Shown here: positions 26,898-35,072 of the stretch, in pieces
Layout of the letters: each line of letters starts with the position of its first letter
Position numbering within the stretch: the first letter of the stretch is position 1
DNA from: Pseudomonas sp. NBRC 111124
GTDB lineage: Bacteria; Pseudomonadota; Gammaproteobacteria; Pseudomonadales; Pseudomonadaceae
DNA: 64,000 bases
Assembly: GCF_001320245.1 (NCBI RefSeq)
Contig: NZ_BCBA01000042.1
Span: forward strand, 124,001-188,000
Direction: 5' to 3'
Position numbers and translations under genes: made by a program
The notes under the pieces: generated by a model
The model's database searches: none
The model's input: only the letters and a program-made list of their open reading frames with translations
What the model was told of the DNA's origin: nothing

Positions 26898-27655
26898 CGT
26901 TGCTCCGACAGGTATTGCTGATATTCCGGCGTACCGGGATAAAGTCGTTGTAATTGCTGGCCCAGATCGGCCAGGGTGCCCTGCTCGTCGAACACCCGGG
27001 CAAGGCGGCTGCCCAGCAAAAGGCTACGGGCGTCTTGATCGCTCAACTGGCTGAAACGATCGTAGTAGTCTCGGGCCGGCACATAATGCCTGTTTTCGTA
27101 GGACAACTCAGCCATTTCCAGCAACGCTCTGGGCTGGCGACGGTTGAGTTGCAGGGCCTTGGTCAGATACGCATGCGCCTGGTCGCGATCGTCGAGCTTC
27201 AAGGCCGTCAGGCCAAGGTTCTCGTACACCCGCGAACGTTCAGGATACAGGGTATCGGCACTGGCCAGGCGAAACATCTGCTCGGCTTCGGCAAAACGTT
27301 GCTGAGCATATAGGAAACTGCCGTAATTGTTGCGAATTCGCGTGTCGCCCGGGCGGGATGCCAGCGCTTTCTTGAAGTGGGCCTCGGCAAGGGCAGGCTC
27401 GGCTTCGGTTTGGAACACCATGGCCAGGGCCGTGTGGGCGTCGGCATCATCGGCATCCAGCGCCAAGGCCTTGCCCAAGGGGGCCTTGGCCTGCTGGGTC
27501 AAACCTTGTTGCAAATATCCCAGACCAAGTTGCGTGTAGGCCCGCCCCGCCTCCGCCCGCCCCTGGCGGTTGGCCAGGGGATCGCCCGCGCCGCCCGACA
27601 CGCAGCCGGCCAGCAGCGAAAGCGCAAGGATCGACAGCGCAGCGCGCAGGCTCAT
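26894..27655 (-). CDS. pilF: Type IV pilus biogenesis/stability lipoprotein PilF (PilW)
   Basis: PilF is the pilotin that brings the PilQ secretin to the outer membrane. The 253-residue product has a lipobox (ALSLLAGC, acylated Cys18) and six or so TPR repeats (AYTQLGLGYLQQGLTQQAKA, ADDADAHTALAMVFQTEAEP, YENLGLTALKLDDRDQAHAY). It is encoded between rlmN and rodZ, its usual place in Pseudomonas. Confidence 0.93.
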   Translation of the reverse strand: MSLRAALSILALSLLAGCVSGGAGDPLANRQGRAEAGRAYTQLGLGYLQQGLTQQAKAPLGKALALDADDADAHTALAMVFQTEAEPALAEAHFKKALASRPGDTRIRNNYGSFLYAQQRFAEAEQMFRLASADTLYPERSRVYENLGLTALKLDDRDQAHAYLTKALQLNRRQPRALLEMAELSYENRHYVPARDYYDRFSQLSDQDARSLLLGSRLARVFDEQGTLADLGQQLQRLYPGTPEYQQYLSEQR

Positions 27656-27668
27656 GGCAAGGCCGGAC

Positions 27669-28814
27669 TCAGTGGCTCACGGCGCTGTCTTGCAGCTCGG
27701 CGTCAGCGGACAGCTGGCGGACGGCGATGTAGCGCTCGCTGCGGCGGGTACGGTCGTTGACCTGGCCGACCAGCTGACCACAGGCGGCGTCGATATCGTC
27801 GCCACGGGTGGTGCGGGTGGTGACGTTGAAGCCGCCGTGGTGCAGCAGGTCCTGGAAGCGGCGGATCGCGTTGTTGCTCGGCCGCTCGTAGCCCGAATGC
27901 GGGAACGGGTTGAACGGGATCAGGTTGATCTTGCACGGTACGTCGCGCAGCAGTTCGATCATCTGCGCCGCATGCTCGGGCTGGTCGTTGACGTCCTTGA
28001 GCAGGGTGTACTCGATGGTCAGCACGCGCTTGCCGCCAAGGGTCGACATGTAGCCCATGCACGATTCCAGAAGCATCTTCAGCGGGTACTTCTTGTTGAT
28101 CGGCACCAGCTGGTTGCGCAGTTCGTCGTTCGGCGCATGCAGCGACAGCGCAAGGGAGACGTCGATGTGCTTGGCCAGTTCGTCGATCATCGGCACAACG
28201 CCCGAGGTGGACAGAGTGACGCGACGCTTGGAAATGCCATAGCCAAGGTCATCCATCATGATGTGCATGGCGGCGATGACGTTGTCGAAGTTCAGCAGGG
28301 GCTCGCCCATGCCCATCATCACCACGTTGGTAATCGCGCGGTCGATCTTGGCAGGGACGGTCCCGAAGGATTTGTTCGCAAGCCACACCTGGCCGATCAC
28401 TTCGGCGGCGGTGAGGTTGCTGTTGAAGCCTTGCTTGCCGGTGGAGCAGAAGCTGCAGTCCAGGGCGCAGCCGGCTTGCGACGAAACGCAGAGGGTACCG
28501 CGGTCGTCGGTGGGAATATAGACGGTCTCGACGCAGCTGCCGGAGGCAACGCGGATCACCCATTTACGGGTGCCGTCGGCGGAAATGTCTTCACTGACCA
28601 CTTCCGGGGGGCGAATCTCGGCAACGGCCTCGAGCTTTTCGCGCAAGACCTTGCCTACGTTGGTCATGGCCGCAAAGTCGGACACGCCAAAATGGTGAAT
28701 CCATTTCATCACCTGACCGGCACGGAAGCGCTTCTCCCCTATCGAGTCGAAGAACTTTTCCATTTCCGGCTGGGTCAGCCCCAACAGGTTGATTTTGCCA
28801 GTAGATGTCGTCAT
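27669..28814 (-). CDS. rlmN: Dual-specificity 23S rRNA/tRNA methyltransferase RlmN
   Basis: RlmN makes 2-methyladenosine at A2503 of 23S rRNA and at A37 of some tRNAs. The 381-residue radical-SAM protein has the cluster motif CALDCSFC (in SQAGCALDCSFCSTGKQGFN), the GMGEPLLNFDN motif, and the conserved catalytic Cys near the C-terminus (DIDAACGQL). It starts MTTSTGKINLLGLTQPEMEK. It is the first gene of the cluster leading to der and follows ndk by 28 bases. Confidence 0.97.
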   Translation of the reverse strand: MTTSTGKINLLGLTQPEMEKFFDSIGEKRFRAGQVMKWIHHFGVSDFAAMTNVGKVLREKLEAVAEIRPPEVVSEDISADGTRKWVIRVASGSCVETVYIPTDDRGTLCVSSQAGCALDCSFCSTGKQGFNSNLTAAEVIGQVWLANKSFGTVPAKIDRAITNVVMMGMGEPLLNFDNVIAAMHIMMDDLGYGISKRRVTLSTSGVVPMIDELAKHIDVSLALSLHAPNDELRNQLVPINKKYPLKMLLESCMGYMSTLGGKRVLTIEYTLLKDVNDQPEHAAQMIELLRDVPCKINLIPFNPFPHSGYERPSNNAIRRFQDLLHHGGFNVTTRTTRGDDIDAACGQLVGQVNDRTRRSERYIAVRQLSADAELQDSAVSH

Positions 28815-28842
28815 GGATTCACCCTCACCCGTAAGCTTTCGC

Positions 28843-29268
28843 TTAGCGAGTGGTTACCTCGGTAGCAGCGAAGAAGTAAGCGATTTCGCGAGCAGCGGCA
28901 GCTTCGGAGTCCGAACCGTGAACGGCGTTGGCGTCGATCGACTCGGCGAAGTCAGCACGGATGGTGCCTGGAGCAGCTTCTTTAGGGTTGGTAGCGCCCA
29001 TCAGCTCACGGTTCAGAGCGATGGCGTTTTCGCCTTCCAGAACCTGAACAACGACTGGTCCGGAAGTCATGAAGGCAACCAAGTCACCGAAGAAGCCACG
29101 AGCGCTGTGCTCGGCGTAGAAGCCTTCGGCTTCGGCTTTGGACAGTTGCTTGATTTTCGAGGCAACGATTTTCAGGCCGGCTTCTTCGAAGCGGGTGGTG
29201 ATCTTGCCGATAACGTTTTTGGCAACGGCGTCAGGCTTGATGATCGAGAAAGTACGTTGAACAGCCAT
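28843..29268 (-). CDS. ndk: Nucleoside diphosphate kinase
   Basis: Ndk balances nucleoside triphosphate pools by transferring phosphate through an active-site histidine, here in DANAVHGSDS. The 141-residue length and the blocks AVQRTFSIIKPDAVAKN, KITTRFEEAGLKIVASK and MTSGPVVVQVLEGENAI are standard. AGTTTTCC-type sequence precedes the ATG. A promoter can be placed inside the terminator hairpin of the isc operon just upstream. Confidence 0.97.
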   Translation of the reverse strand: MAVQRTFSIIKPDAVAKNVIGKITTRFEEAGLKIVASKIKQLSKAEAEGFYAEHSARGFFGDLVAFMTSGPVVVQVLEGENAIALNRELMGATNPKEAAPGTIRADFAESIDANAVHGSDSEAAAAREIAYFFAATEVTTR

Positions 29269-29303
29269 GGAAAACTCCAGAATATTGAGTGTTACAAAAA
29301 TTA

Positions 29304-29326
29304 AACCCGCGAATTATACGCGGGTT
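29304..29326 (-). terminator. Terminator of the isc operon, with an embedded -10 for ndk
   Basis: The stem AACCCGCG/CGCGGGTT (29304-29311 and 29319-29326) with a 7-base loop is followed on the minus strand by TTTAATTTTTG, so it should end the isc transcript 32 bases after iscX. The loop reads TATAAT on the minus strand (29318-29313), 45 bases before the ndk start. TAGGCA lies 17 bases further upstream as a possible -35. Confidence 0.7.
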
Positions 29327-29357
29327 CCAGGGGATTGCCTAACCTGCAGCGTCGCGC

Positions 29358-29558
29358 TTAGTCGGCTTCTTCAATCCAGGCCGCCTGGATGGCCTCGAGC
29401 ACTTTCTCACCGCCACGTGACGGATCGTCGCTGAATTCTGGCAAGGCCAGCACCCAGCGGTGCAGATCGACGAAATTCACATATTTAGGATCGACTTCCG
29501 GCTTGCTTTCTGCAAGCTGAATGGCGATCTCAAGTACATCAATCCATTTCAAGCTCAT
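29358..29558 (-). CDS. iscX: Fe-S assembly accessory protein IscX
   Basis: IscX is a small acidic protein that binds IscS and tunes cluster assembly. The 66-residue reading MSLKWIDVLEIAIQLAESKP, followed by DPKYVNFVDLHRWV and DPSRGGEKVLEAIQAAWIEE, is typical. The frame is open upstream to 29636, but that part overlaps fdx and is not conserved; the ATG at 29558 is used. It is the last gene of the isc operon. Confidence 0.95.
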   Translation of the reverse strand: MSLKWIDVLEIAIQLAESKPEVDPKYVNFVDLHRWVLALPEFSDDPSRGGEKVLEAIQAAWIEEAD

Positions 29559-29568
29559 CGGGCAAACC

Positions 29569-29910
29569 TCAGTGCGGCGCTTCGGCAGCGTGGTTGAGCG
29601 TATATTTGGGCAGTTCGATGGTGAGGTCGTCCTCACCGACGATCACCTGGCAAGCGAGGCGCGATTGCGCCTCCAGCCCCCAGGCCTTGTCCAGCATATC
29701 CTCTTCCAGCTCGTCGGCTTCCTCGAGCGAGTCGAAGCCTTCGCGCACGATGCAGTGGCAGGTGGTGCAGGCGCACACGCCGCCACACGCACTTTCCATT
29801 TCGATGTGGTGCTCGTGGGCCAGCTCAAGGATGTTGGTCCCTGGCTCCACCTCGACCACCAGCCCGTCCGGGCAGAACTTCTCGTGCGGCAGGAAAATCA
29901 CCTGGGGCAT
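29569..29910 (-). CDS. fdx: ISC-type [2Fe-2S] ferredoxin
   Basis: This 113-residue ferredoxin supplies electrons during Fe-S cluster synthesis. The cluster ligands are in CGGVCACTTCHC (C-x5-C-x2-C), with the fourth Cys in SRLACQVIVGEDDL. It begins MPQVIFLPHEKFCPDG like its homologues and sits between hscA and iscX. Confidence 0.96.
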   Translation of the reverse strand: MPQVIFLPHEKFCPDGLVVEVEPGTNILELAHEHHIEMESACGGVCACTTCHCIVREGFDSLEEADELEEDMLDKAWGLEAQSRLACQVIVGEDDLTIELPKYTLNHAAEAPH

Positions 29911-29913
29911 CGG

Positions 29914-31776
29914 TTACTCCTCGATCTCATTCAGGTTGCGCCCGGCCAGTGCGGCTTTGACCGTCGAATCAAGGCGACGGGCGGCAAAAGCATCGGTCAC
30001 CTGCGACAGACGCTTGGTCTGTTGCTCGATGGCCGCGCCATCGGTGCCGCTGAGCAAATCACGCAATTCTTGCATCTGGTACTCGATAGCTACCCGCTCG
30101 TCTTCGCTGAGCAGGCGCTCACCGTCGGCGTCCAGGGCGCCCTGCACCGCTTCAAGCAGGCGTTCGCCGTCGACCTGGTGCTCACGCAGTTGGCGCGCCT
30201 GCTTGTCAGAACCTGCGTACTCGAAGGAATCCTTGAGCATGCGGGCAATCTCACCATCAGTCAGGCCGTAGGACGGCTTGACCTGGATGCTGGCTTCCAC
30301 GCCCGAGCCCAATTCACGGGCGGCAACGCTGAGCAGACCATCTGCATCGACCTGGAAGGTCACGCGAATCTTGGCGGCACCGGCAACCATGGCCGGTATA
30401 CCGCGCAGCTCAAAGCGCGCCAGGGAGCGGCAGTCGCTGATCAGCTCGCGCTCACCCTGCAGGACATGGATCATCATGGCCGACTGGCCGTCTTTGTAAG
30501 TCGTGAATTCCTGGGCGCGGGCCACCGGAATGGTGGTGTTGCGCGGGATCACCTTCTCCATCAGCCCACCCATGGTCTCGAGGCCCAGGGAAAGCGGGAT
30601 CACATCAAGCAGCAGCAGCTCACCCCCTTCGCGGCGGTTGCCAGCCAAGGTGTCGGCCTGAATGGCGGCGCCGATGGCCACCACCTGGTCCGGGTCGATC
30701 GACGTCAGCGGGGTGCGGCCAAACAGCGCACCCACGGCTTCGCGCACACGCGGCACACGGGTAGAGCCACCGACCATCACCACTGCGCCCACTTCCTCCA
30801 GCTCGACGCCACTGTCGCGTACGGCGCGGCGACAGGCTTTCAGGCTGCGCGCCACCAGGGGCTCGATCATGGCTTCGAAGGCGGTGCGGCTCAGCTCGCC
30901 AGACCAGGCGCCATGGCTGACGCGGACAGTATCAGCGTCGGTCAGGGCTTCCTTGGCGGCGCAGGCGGCCTGCAGCAGCTGGCGCTGGGTGGCCGGGTCG
31001 AGATCGGCGGACAGGCCAGCCTGCTCGATGATCCAGCCAGCGATGGCGTGGTCGAAATCGTCGCCGCCCAGGGCGGTATCGCCACCGGTAGCCAGCACCT
31101 CGAACACACCGGCAGTCAGGCGCAGGATCGAGATATCGAAGGTACCGCCACCCAGGTCATAGATAGCCACCAGACCTTCAGCGTTCTGGTCCAGGCCATA
31201 GGCCACGGCAGCGGCGGTCGGCTCGTTGAGCAGGCGCAACACGTTCAGGCCGGCCAGGCGCGCGGCATCCTTGGTGGCTTGGCGCTGGGCGTCGTCGAAA
31301 TAGGCCGGCACGGTGATCACCGCGCCCACCAGCTCACCACCCAAGGTGGCTTCGGCACGCTCGCGCAGCACCTTGAGGATGTCAGCGGACACTTCCACCG
31401 GGCTTTTCGGCCCCTGGACGGTGTCGATGAACGGCATGTGCGATTCGCCGCCAATGAAGCGGTACGGCAGCTGCTCGCCGAGCTGTTTCACGTCTGCCAG
31501 GCCACGGCCCATCAGGCGCTTGACCGACAGCACGGTGTTCAGCGGGTCGCTGGAGGCCGCCTCACGCGCGGCCAGGCCGACTTCGTTGTGGCCAGCCAGG
31601 TAACGCACTGCCGACGGCAGAATGACGTTGCCCTGCGCATCGGGCAGGGGCTCGCTGCGACCGCTGCGCACGGCAGCGACCAGAGAATTGGTGGTACCCA
31701 GGTCGATCCCCACCGCCAGGCGACGCTGGTGCGGCTGAGGGCTTTGACCGGGTTCGGCGATCTGCAGTAGGGCCAT
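29914..31776 (-). CDS. hscA: Hsp70-family chaperone HscA
   Basis: HscA is the specialised Hsp70 that, with HscB, helps transfer clusters from IscU. The 620-residue protein has the ATPase signatures VGIDLGTTNSLVAAV, IYDLGGGTFDISIL and VVMVGGSTRVPRVREAVG, and a substrate-binding domain (DVIPLSLGLETMGGLMEKVI). DnaK proteins differ in the first block and C-terminus. It lies between hscB and fdx. Confidence 0.96.
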   Translation of the reverse strand: MALLQIAEPGQSPQPHQRRLAVGIDLGTTNSLVAAVRSGRSEPLPDAQGNVILPSAVRYLAGHNEVGLAAREAASSDPLNTVLSVKRLMGRGLADVKQLGEQLPYRFIGGESHMPFIDTVQGPKSPVEVSADILKVLRERAEATLGGELVGAVITVPAYFDDAQRQATKDAARLAGLNVLRLLNEPTAAAVAYGLDQNAEGLVAIYDLGGGTFDISILRLTAGVFEVLATGGDTALGGDDFDHAIAGWIIEQAGLSADLDPATQRQLLQAACAAKEALTDADTVRVSHGAWSGELSRTAFEAMIEPLVARSLKACRRAVRDSGVELEEVGAVVMVGGSTRVPRVREAVGALFGRTPLTSIDPDQVVAIGAAIQADTLAGNRREGGELLLLDVIPLSLGLETMGGLMEKVIPRNTTIPVARAQEFTTYKDGQSAMMIHVLQGERELISDCRSLARFELRGIPAMVAGAAKIRVTFQVDADGLLSVAARELGSGVEASIQVKPSYGLTDGEIARMLKDSFEYAGSDKQARQLREHQVDGERLLEAVQGALDADGERLLSEDERVAIEYQMQELRDLLSGTDGAAIEQQTKRLSQVTDAFAARRLDSTVKAALAGRNLNEIEE

Positions 31777-31818
31777 GCTTATCTGAATACCTTAGGCGTC
31801 ATCACGGGCGACACCGGG

Positions 31819-32340
31819 TTAATCGTCGAGGCGCTCTTCCAGTTGGCGCACTTCTTGGGCGAGCTTGTCGAGGAACTGCATGCGGCGCATCAGGCGCTCG
31901 GCCTTGTCGCGCTCGGCAGGCACATCCCAGCAGGCGGCGAAATCCTCGTTCAGCGTGTCCTGTGCGCCCTTCAGGCGCTTCTTGAACACGGCCACGCCAT
32001 CGAGGTCGGCTTCGTCCTGCAGTTCTTCGAGCTCTTCGCGCCACTGCATCTGCTGCAACAGGAAGTCCGGGTCATGGACCGTGACTTCCTGGGGCACTTC
32101 GTGGCCACCGATGGCCAGCAGGTAGCGGGCACGGCGCGGCGCACTGCGCAGGGTCTGGTAGGCGTCGTTGAGGGCCGCGGACTTTTCCAACGCTACCCGC
32201 TGCTCGCGCTCGGAAGCATCGGCGAAGCGGTCCGGATGGACCTCGCGGGCCAGCTCGCGATAGCGAGTGGCCAGCTTGTCGAGGTCCAGACGGAAGCAGG
32301 GCTGGAGGTCAAACAGAGCGTAATGACAAGGAGTACCCAC
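31819..32340 (-). CDS. hscB: J-domain co-chaperone HscB
   Basis: HscB delivers IscU to HscA and stimulates its ATPase. The 173-residue protein has a J domain with HPD (ELAREVHPDRFADASE) and a C-terminal three-helix IscU-binding domain. I chose the GTG at 32340 (MGTPCHYALFDLQPCF), which gives the normal family N-terminus; the frame stays open to 32379 but would overlap iscA. GAGG lies upstream. Confidence 0.94.
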   Translation of the reverse strand: MGTPCHYALFDLQPCFRLDLDKLATRYRELAREVHPDRFADASEREQRVALEKSAALNDAYQTLRSAPRRARYLLAIGGHEVPQEVTVHDPDFLLQQMQWREELEELQDEADLDGVAVFKKRLKGAQDTLNEDFAACWDVPAERDKAERLMRRMQFLDKLAQEVRQLEERLDD

Positions 32341-32348
32341 GGCCAGCC

Positions 32349-32672
32349 TCAAACGTTGAAGCTTTCGCCGCAGCCACACTCACCGCGCACGTTGGGGTTG
32401 TTGAACTTGAAGCCTTCGTTCAACCCTTCCTTGACGAAGTCCAGCTCGGTACCGTCGAGGTAGACCAGGCTCTTGGGATCAATGATCACCTTGACGCCAT
32501 GGTTCTCGAAAACGGTGTCTTCATCCGCCAGCTCGTCGACGAACTCCAGCACGTAGGCCAGGCCCGAGCAGCCGGTGGTGCGCACGCCCAGGCGAATGCC
32601 CTCACCCTTGCCGCGCCCGTCGAGGGAGCGGCGAATGTGGTTGGCGGCGGCTTCTGTCATGCTGATAGCCAT
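32349..32672 (-). CDS. iscA: A-type Fe-S carrier IscA
   Basis: IscA carries iron or Fe-S clusters to target proteins. The 107-residue product has the three conserved cysteines in TTGCSGLAYV and ECGCGESF. It begins MAISMTEAAANHIRRSLD, with AAGGAG before the ATG at 32672. The longer open frame to 32909 overlaps iscU and is not coding. It lies between iscU and hscB. Confidence 0.96.
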   Translation of the reverse strand: MAISMTEAAANHIRRSLDGRGKGEGIRLGVRTTGCSGLAYVLEFVDELADEDTVFENHGVKVIIDPKSLVYLDGTELDFVKEGLNEGFKFNNPNVRGECGCGESFNV

Positions 32673-32707
32673 CGGAACTCCTTGACTCTTACCTTGCAAC
32701 GGGCGGC

Positions 32708-33094
32708 TTAGATCAAGCCTTTCTTCTGCTTGTAGTCGCGAACGGCTGCCTTGATGGCATCTTCGGCGAGTACCGAGCAGTGGATCTTCACTGGCGGCAG
32801 CGCCAGTTCTTCCGCCAGCTGGGTGTTCTTGATGGTTTCGGCTTCGTCCAGGGTCTTGCCCTTCATCCACTCGGTGGCGAGGGAGCTGGAGGCGATGGCC
32901 GAACCGCAACCGTAGGTCTTGAATTTGGCATCTTCGATGATGCCTTGCTCGTTGACCTTGATCTGCAGACGCATCACGTCACCGCACGCTGGGGCGCCGA
33001 CCATGCCAGTACCGACATCCGGGTCCTCGGCGTTCATCTTGCCGACGTTGCGTGGGTTTTCGTAGTGGTCGATGACCTTTTCACTGTATGCCAT
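32708..33094 (-). CDS. iscU: Fe-S cluster scaffold protein IscU
   Basis: IscU is the scaffold on which clusters are built with sulfur from IscS. The 128-residue protein carries the three ligand cysteines (GAPACGDVM, TYGCGSAIASSSL, KIHCSVLAEDAI) and the LPPVK motif recognised by HscA (ELALPPVKIHC). It follows iscS. Confidence 0.97.
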   Translation of the reverse strand: MAYSEKVIDHYENPRNVGKMNAEDPDVGTGMVGAPACGDVMRLQIKVNEQGIIEDAKFKTYGCGSAIASSSLATEWMKGKTLDEAETIKNTQLAEELALPPVKIHCSVLAEDAIKAAVRDYKQKKGLI

Positions 33095-33140
33095 GGTGCA
33101 ATTCCTTCCTCATCAGGGAGCCGCTCTTGCCGGCGACTGC

Positions 33141-34355
33141 TTAGTGGGCGGCCCACTCGATCTTGGAGATGTCAACGCCGTCTTTGTACATGTCCCACAG
33201 CGGCGACAGCTCACGCAGTTTGTTAACCGCCATGCAGACTTGCTGCGCGGCGTAGTCGACTTCTTCTTCGGTGGTGAAGCGGCCGAAGGAGAAGCGGATC
33301 GAGCTGTGCGCCAGCTCGTCGTTACGACCCAGAGCGCGCAGTACATACGATGGCTCGAGCGAAGCGGAGGTACAGGCCGAGCCGGACGATACGGCGATGT
33401 CCTTCAGGGACATCAGCAGCGACTCGCCTTCGACGTAGTTGAAGCTCAGGTTCAGGTTGTGCGGTACGCGGGCAGTCTTGCTGCCGTTGACGTACAGTTC
33501 TTCGAGGTCCGAGACCTGCTTGAAGAAGCGGTCGCTCAGGGCCTTGATGCGCACGTTCTCGGCGGCCATTTCCTGCTTGGCAATGGCGAAGGCTTCGCCC
33601 ATGCCGACGATCTGGTGGGTCGGCAGGGTGCCCGAACGCATGCCGCGCTCATGGCCACCGCCGTGAATGATGGCTTCCAGACGCACGCGCGGCTTGCGGC
33701 TGACGTACAGCGCGCCGATACCTTTAGGGCCGTAGACCTTGTGCGCGGAGAACGACATCAGGTCGACCTTCAGCTTCTGCAGGTCGATCTCAACCTTGCC
33801 GGCCGACTGGGCGGCGTCGACGTGGAACAGTACGCCGCGCGAACGGGTCAGTTCACCGATGGCGGCGATGTCGTTGATCGAGCCGACTTCGTTGTTCACG
33901 TGCATCAGCGAGACCAAAATGGTGTCGTCGCGCAGAACAGCTTCGACCATGGCCGGGGTGACGATGCCGTCTTCACCCGGCTCCAGGTAGGTGACTTCAA
34001 AACCTTCACGCTCGAGCTGGCGAGCGGTGTCCAGGACCGCCTTGTGCTCGATCTTGGAGGTGATGATGTGCTTGCCCTTGCTCTGATAGAAATGCGCCAC
34101 GCCTTTCAGCGCGAGGTTGTCAGACTCGGTGGCACCGCTGGTCCAGACGATTTCGCGCGGGTCGGCGTTGATCAGCTCGGCAACCTGGCGGCGGCCGTTC
34201 TCGACCGCTTCTTCGGCCTTCCAGCCGAATACGTGGGAACGCGAGGCCGGGTTACCGAAGTTGCCGTCGACCAGCAGGCAGTCGGCCATCTTCTGGGCGA
34301 CGCGAGGGTCGACCGGCGTGGTAGCGGAGTAATCGAGGTAGATCGGCAACTTCAT
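33141..34355 (-). CDS. iscS: Cysteine desulfurase IscS
   Basis: IscS takes sulfur from cysteine for Fe-S clusters and tRNA thiolation. The 404-residue PLP enzyme has the lysine in SFSAHKVYGPKGIGAL and the active-site cysteine loop SSGSACTSASLEPSYVL. The N-terminus MKLPIYLDYSATTPVDPRV is standard. It is encoded 46 bases after iscR. Confidence 0.97.
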   Translation of the reverse strand: MKLPIYLDYSATTPVDPRVAQKMADCLLVDGNFGNPASRSHVFGWKAEEAVENGRRQVAELINADPREIVWTSGATESDNLALKGVAHFYQSKGKHIITSKIEHKAVLDTARQLEREGFEVTYLEPGEDGIVTPAMVEAVLRDDTILVSLMHVNNEVGSINDIAAIGELTRSRGVLFHVDAAQSAGKVEIDLQKLKVDLMSFSAHKVYGPKGIGALYVSRKPRVRLEAIIHGGGHERGMRSGTLPTHQIVGMGEAFAIAKQEMAAENVRIKALSDRFFKQVSDLEELYVNGSKTARVPHNLNLSFNYVEGESLLMSLKDIAVSSGSACTSASLEPSYVLRALGRNDELAHSSIRFSFGRFTTEEEVDYAAQQVCMAVNKLRELSPLWDMYKDGVDISKIEWAAH

Positions 34356-34401
34356 GGGTATCTCCTATCAGGCGGTGGCGTCGCTCGTCACTGTTAATCA
34401 G

Positions 34402-34893
34402 TCAGTCGACGGCGGACGTCTCAATCTTGTCCAGCTGGGCAGTACGGCCTGCGACACGCCGCAGGTCCTGGCGCTGGGCGACTTCCTGCACCTCACGGCG
34501 CATGACGAGGTCGGCCAGGCTGATGCCGCTGAGGAATTCATGGATCTGCTGGCTGAGGTCGCACCACAGGTGGTGGGTCAGGCAGGTATCACCGGCATGG
34601 CAATCCCCGAGGCCTTGGCAACGGGTGGCATCAACCGATTCGTTGACCGCATCGATGACCTGGGCCACCTCGATGGTTTCCATGCCGCGCGACAGCTGGT
34701 AGCCACCACCCGGACCGCGCACACTGGAGACCAGGCTGCTGCGGCGCAGCTTGGCGAACAGCTGTTCCAGATAAGAGAGGGAAATGCCCTGGCGCTCGGA
34801 AATGTCGGCCAAAGACACAGGCCCATGCTGCGCGTGCAGTGCCAGGTCAAGCATGGCAGTGACGGCGTATCGGCCTTTGGTAGTCAGTCGCAT
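34402..34893 (-). CDS. iscR: Fe-S cluster-sensing regulator IscR
   Basis: IscR is an Rrf2-family repressor that uses a [2Fe-2S] cluster to control its own operon. The 163-residue protein has an N-terminal winged helix (MRLTTKGRYAVTAMLDLALH, VRGPGGGYQLSR) and ligands Cys92, Cys98, Cys104 and His107 (RCQGLGDCHAGDTCLTHHLW). It heads the operon iscR-S-U-A-hscBA-fdx-iscX; two IscR-like sites lie in its promoter. Confidence 0.97.
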   Translation of the reverse strand: MRLTTKGRYAVTAMLDLALHAQHGPVSLADISERQGISLSYLEQLFAKLRRSSLVSSVRGPGGGYQLSRGMETIEVAQVIDAVNESVDATRCQGLGDCHAGDTCLTHHLWCDLSQQIHEFLSGISLADLVMRREVQEVAQRQDLRRVAGRTAQLDKIETSAVD

Positions 34894-34930
34894 GGCTAAT
34901 GGGTACCACGGGAGTTACGGGATGTGTGCG

Positions 34931-34959
34931 AGTATGCGATTCCCGAGCATTTAAGTCAA
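34931..34959 (-). promoter_or_regulatory. iscR promoter
   Basis: On the minus strand a -35 TTGACT (34959-34954) and a -10 CATACT (34936-34931) are separated by 17 bases. The expected start of transcription is near 34924, about 30 bases before the iscR start codon. Confidence 0.72.
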
Positions 34960-34988
34960 CTATTAGACCTACTGCTTTAGTCGGGTTT
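34940..34988 (-). promoter_or_regulatory. Two type-1-like IscR operators
   Basis: The minus strand holds CCCGACTAAAGCAGTAGG (within 34966-34988) and ATAGTTGACTTAAATGCTCG (within 34940-34965). Both fit the IscR type 1 pattern, in which GACT is followed by an A/T-rich centre and AGTC-like bases. The second overlaps the -35 box, so bound IscR would block the promoter. Confidence 0.68.
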
Positions 34989-35072
34989 GCATCGGGAAGG
35001 CGGGCGCGATTGTAGCAGTAACAGGGCGTGAGCACACGCCCCATATGTCAGAGTGACTTCACTGCGGCGCAA

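Noticed and set aside
29521..31770. A 749-codon plus-strand frame across fdx and hscA
   Set aside because: Antisense to two certain genes; no ribosome-binding site and no recognisable protein features.
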